Assembly: GCA_035640475.1 (NCBI GenBank)
Contig: DASQWC010000180.1
Span: 1 to 40,197, forward strand
From: DASQWC01 sp035640475
GTDB taxonomy: Bacteria > Actinomycetota > JAICYB01
Direction: 5' to 3'
DNA: 40,197 nucleotides
This document shows positions 38,573 to 40,197 of this stretch, piece by piece. The first letter of the stretch is position 1, and every line of letters starts with the position of its first letter. Both the position numbers and the translations under genes were made by a program. Under the pieces are notes generated by a model. It searched no databases and was not told where the DNA came from. It saw nothing but the letters and a program-made list of their open reading frames with translations.

Positions 38573-39193
38573 ATGACCGAGATCAGCCGGCGGCGGGTGC
38601 TGCTCGGCGGTGTGGCCGCGGCGCTGTCGGCTTTCGTCGCGGCGTGCACGCGGCGGCGCGACACGCTCGGAGCTACCGAGACGCCGTCCGGCACATCTTT
38701 GGAGCCGACGCCGTCGTGTGAGGACGGCGACGAGATCACGCCGGAGCAAACCGAAGGTCCCTTCTTCACGCCGAGCTCTCCCGAGAAGCGCGACCTCGCG
38801 GCCGACGTGAACGGCGGAACCAAGCTCGTCCTGACGGGCACCGTGCTCACGACCGACTGCAAGCCCGTCGAGAAGGCGCTCATCGACGTCTGGCAGGCCG
38901 ACGCCGACGGCAACTACGACAACGAAGGGTTTCGGCTGCGCGGCCACCAGTTCACCGACGCGCAGGGAGCCTACGCGCTGACGACCGTCGTTCCGGGCCT
39001 GTATCCGGGACGGACGCGCCACATCCACGTGAAAGTGCAGGCGCCCAACGGCCCGGTGCTCACGACGCAGCTGTACTTCCCGGGCGAGGCGCAAAACGCA
39101 AGCGACGGCATCTTCCGCGAGGAGTGCCTCATCGACATGCGCGATGCCGCCGACGGCAAGACCGGGACGTTCCGCTTCGTCGTCCGGACGTAG
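38573..39193 (+). CDS. Exported intradiol-dioxygenase-like lipoprotein
   Basis: 206 residues. The N-terminus has a twin-arginine-like SRRRVLLGG and a lipobox-like FVAAC (Cys25), so it is probably a Tat-exported lipoprotein. The core is the intradiol ring-cleavage dioxygenase fold with all four Fe(III) ligands in place: Tyr115 (GNYDNEG), Tyr144 (LYPG), His150 and His152 (RHIHVKV). The characteristic EGPFF and DVWQADADG segments are present. Known enzymes of this fold cleave catechols in the cytoplasm; exported forms exist and their substrates are mostly unknown. It follows HtrA by 10 bp. Its stop abuts the convergent methyltransferase stop. Confidence 0.87.
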   Translation: MTEISRRRVLLGGVAAALSAFVAACTRRRDTLGATETPSGTSLEPTPSCEDGDEITPEQTEGPFFTPSSPEKRDLAADVNGGTKLVLTGTVLTTDCKPVEKALIDVWQADADGNYDNEGFRLRGHQFTDAQGAYALTTVVPGLYPGRTRHIHVKVQAPNGPVLTTQLYFPGEAQNASDGIFREECLIDMRDAADGKTGTFRFVVRT

Positions 39194-39934
39194 CTAGCGT
39201 GCTGCGCCGATCATCGACGCGCCGTTGGGCAGCCGTCTGAACAACGCGTAGTCCAGCCCGACCAGGGAGCCGAGCGCCGGACGGAGCCTGCGCACGGGGA
39301 AGTACGTGCACACGAACGAGAACACATGCGAACGCAGACGAAATTCGACATGTGTGAACCCACGATCGCGCAGGAACGACTCGATCTCACGCGTCTTGAG
39401 CCGGCGCAGGTGTGTCGGGTCCTCCCACCGCCACCGGCGGTACCCCTCGTCGGTGGCGTCGACGCGTCCGGTGACCGTGCTGTACACGTGCTCGACGGAG
39501 AGCGCGTTGGCGCACGGCGTCGTCCATGCGAATGTTCCACCGGGAGCAAGCAGTCTTCTCACATCGCGCACGTAAGCATCGAGGTCCTCGACGTGCTCCA
39601 TGACCTCGACGGAGACGATCGCATCGAACGATGCATCCGGCAGTGCGTGCGCGTCGAGGACGTAGCGATCGGCGTGACGCGGATACGAAGTCTTGAACTT
39701 CTGCATCGCGACCGAGCTGATGTCGGTGAAGTGCAGCTCGGCTCCCGGGAACACCTCCTCCCACAGATCGACGTGCAATCCGATGCCGGCGCCGTAATCG
39801 AGAACGCGTCTCGCCGAGCCGATCTTCGCGACGCGCGTGATGAAGTGCTCGAGCGCACCCCAACGCGCGAGTTCCTGGGCGTTGAGTGACTCGCGGTAGT
39901 TTCCGGCGTATCGCTCGTCGTAGATCGAGGACAC
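39194..39934 (-). CDS. Class I SAM-dependent methyltransferase
   Basis: 246 residues from a GTG start (MSSIYDERYAGNYRESLNAQELARW). Motif I is VLDYGAGIGLHVDLW (about 44-58), an acidic strand end is LHFTDIS, and FDAIVSVEVMEHVEDLDAYVRDVRRLLAPGG-type motifs follow. The C-terminal part (FVCTYFPVRRLRPALG) is partly hydrophobic. It resembles methyltransferases near glycan or lipid biosynthesis genes. It lies 6 bp downstream of another methyltransferase gene on the same strand. The acceptor cannot be told. The TAG stop directly abuts the dioxygenase gene's TAG (shared palindrome TAGCTA). Confidence 0.84.
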   Translation of the reverse strand: MSSIYDERYAGNYRESLNAQELARWGALEHFITRVAKIGSARRVLDYGAGIGLHVDLWEEVFPGAELHFTDISSVAMQKFKTSYPRHADRYVLDAHALPDASFDAIVSVEVMEHVEDLDAYVRDVRRLLAPGGTFAWTTPCANALSVEHVYSTVTGRVDATDEGYRRWRWEDPTHLRRLKTREIESFLRDRGFTHVEFRLRSHVFSFVCTYFPVRRLRPALGSLVGLDYALFRRLPNGASMIGAAR

Positions 39935-39940
39935 GCGTTC

Positions 39941-40197
39941 CTATCTCGTCACGAGGACGACTGCGAAGCCATCGTAGCCCTTGATCCCTACGGTCTGAAT
40001 CGCCGTCGCCGTCACGCGAGGCTCGGCCGCCACGAGCTCGTTGAACCTCCGGACGCCCTGCACATTGGCGTCATCGCTTTCGGCATCGACGATTGCGCCG
40101 TCACGGACGACGTTGTCGGCGACGATCAGGGTGCCGGGCCGCGACAGCTCCAGCGCGTAGGAGAAGTACTCCGGATAGCTCGCCTTGTCCGCGTCGA
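39941..40197 (-). CDS. O-methyltransferase family 3, C-terminal part (cut by window end)
   Basis: The minus strand reads open from the right window edge (40197) to a TAG at 39943-39941: 85 codons including the stop. The protein part includes DADKASYPEYFSYALELSRPG, IVADNVVRDGAIVDAE, VRRFNELVAAEPRV and the last strand GYDGFAVVLV. This is the C-terminal half of family-3 (catechol/caffeoyl-CoA-type) O-methyltransferases, including the metal-binding DAD and DN motifs. It needs Mg2+ or similar to methylate catechol-like hydroxyls. The neighbour at 39194 follows 6 bp later on the same strand. Confidence 0.85.
   Translation of the reverse strand, partial: DADKASYPEYFSYALELSRPGTLIVADNVVRDGAIVDAESDDANVQGVRRFNELVAAEPRVTATAIQTVGIKGYDGFAVVLVTR

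Noticed and set aside
37555..38913. 452-residue minus-strand open frame ending in RMERSDSL
   Set aside because: It is antisense to HtrA and the dioxygenase gene. The RMERSDSL end only reflects the shared 34-bp repeat.

Overview
The window is GC-rich, gene-dense bacterial DNA with very short intergenic gaps. Many genes start with GTG or TTG, and 1-4 bp stop/start overlaps (ATGA, GTGA, TAATG) are common. The gene content is actinobacterial: wax-ester synthase/DGAT, a CYP142-like P450, an F420-type luciferase-like oxidoreductase, the ipdA-ipdB-ipdC/echA20 steroid-ring genes, CsoR, and possible leaderless promoters. Several steroid proteins resemble Mycobacterium tuberculosis proteins as I remember them. 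The overall mix suggests a non-mycobacterial, perhaps deep-branching, lipid- or sterol-degrading actinobacterium; that placement is inference.

Layout. (1) 1-7963: a partial membrane protein and a FadD19-like acyl-CoA ligase (minus strand), then a plus-strand run of phosphotransferase, conserved CrtC/AttH-like protein, alpha/beta hydrolase, WS/DGAT and CYP142-like P450. (2) 7964-10932: a lone substrate-binding lipoprotein, divergent from a secreted LVIVD-repeat protein. (3) 10904-15638 (minus): SDR, echA20, CPBP protease, ipdA, ipdB, ipdC in one tightly overlapped operon. (4) 15665-18082 (plus): SnoaL-like protein, SDR, LLM oxidoreductase, DUF202 protein. (5) 18086-22268 (minus): acyl-CoA dehydrogenase, racemase/CoA-transferase, two MaoC-like proteins and a second acyl-CoA dehydrogenase. 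(6) 22336-25051: DrrAB-type ABC exporter with a divergent TetR regulator. (7) 25029-27713 (minus): nitronate-monooxygenase-like enzyme, metallo-beta-lactamase fold enzyme, tyrosine phosphatase. (8) 27767-31207: CsoR operator, csoR, cupredoxin/P1B-ATPase/YHS fusion, cupredoxin lipoprotein. (9) 31213-34430: methyltransferase, FMN reductase, SDR, MOSC protein, SHOCT protein. (10) 34468-39193: two-component system followed by YceI, a small secreted protein, HtrA and an intradiol-dioxygenase-like lipoprotein. (11) 39194-40197: two methyltransferases, the second cut by the window edge.

How it fits together. CYP142-like hydroxylase, FadD19-like ligase, methylacyl-CoA racemase-like protein, a probable two-subunit acyl-CoA dehydrogenase and a two-subunit hydratase could start sterol side-chain degradation. 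EchA20 and IpdAB(C) act on the last (C/D) rings. Two palindromes sharing the core TCTGACRnnnYGTCAGA lie at the heads of regions 3/4 and 5, which suggests one repressor for both. The copper locus and the two-component envelope locus are separate stress modules.

The most unusual sequence feature is a 34-bp repeat, one mismatch between copies, in inverted orientation at 10903-10936 and 37551-37584. It is coding in both places, in three different reading frames. No stretch over 300 bp lacks a gene. The largest gaps (about 90-120 bp) lie before the divergent or regulated genes at 9496, 24287, 27811, 32513 and 34533. I saw no rRNA, tRNA, CRISPR array, transposase or classical U-tract terminator.
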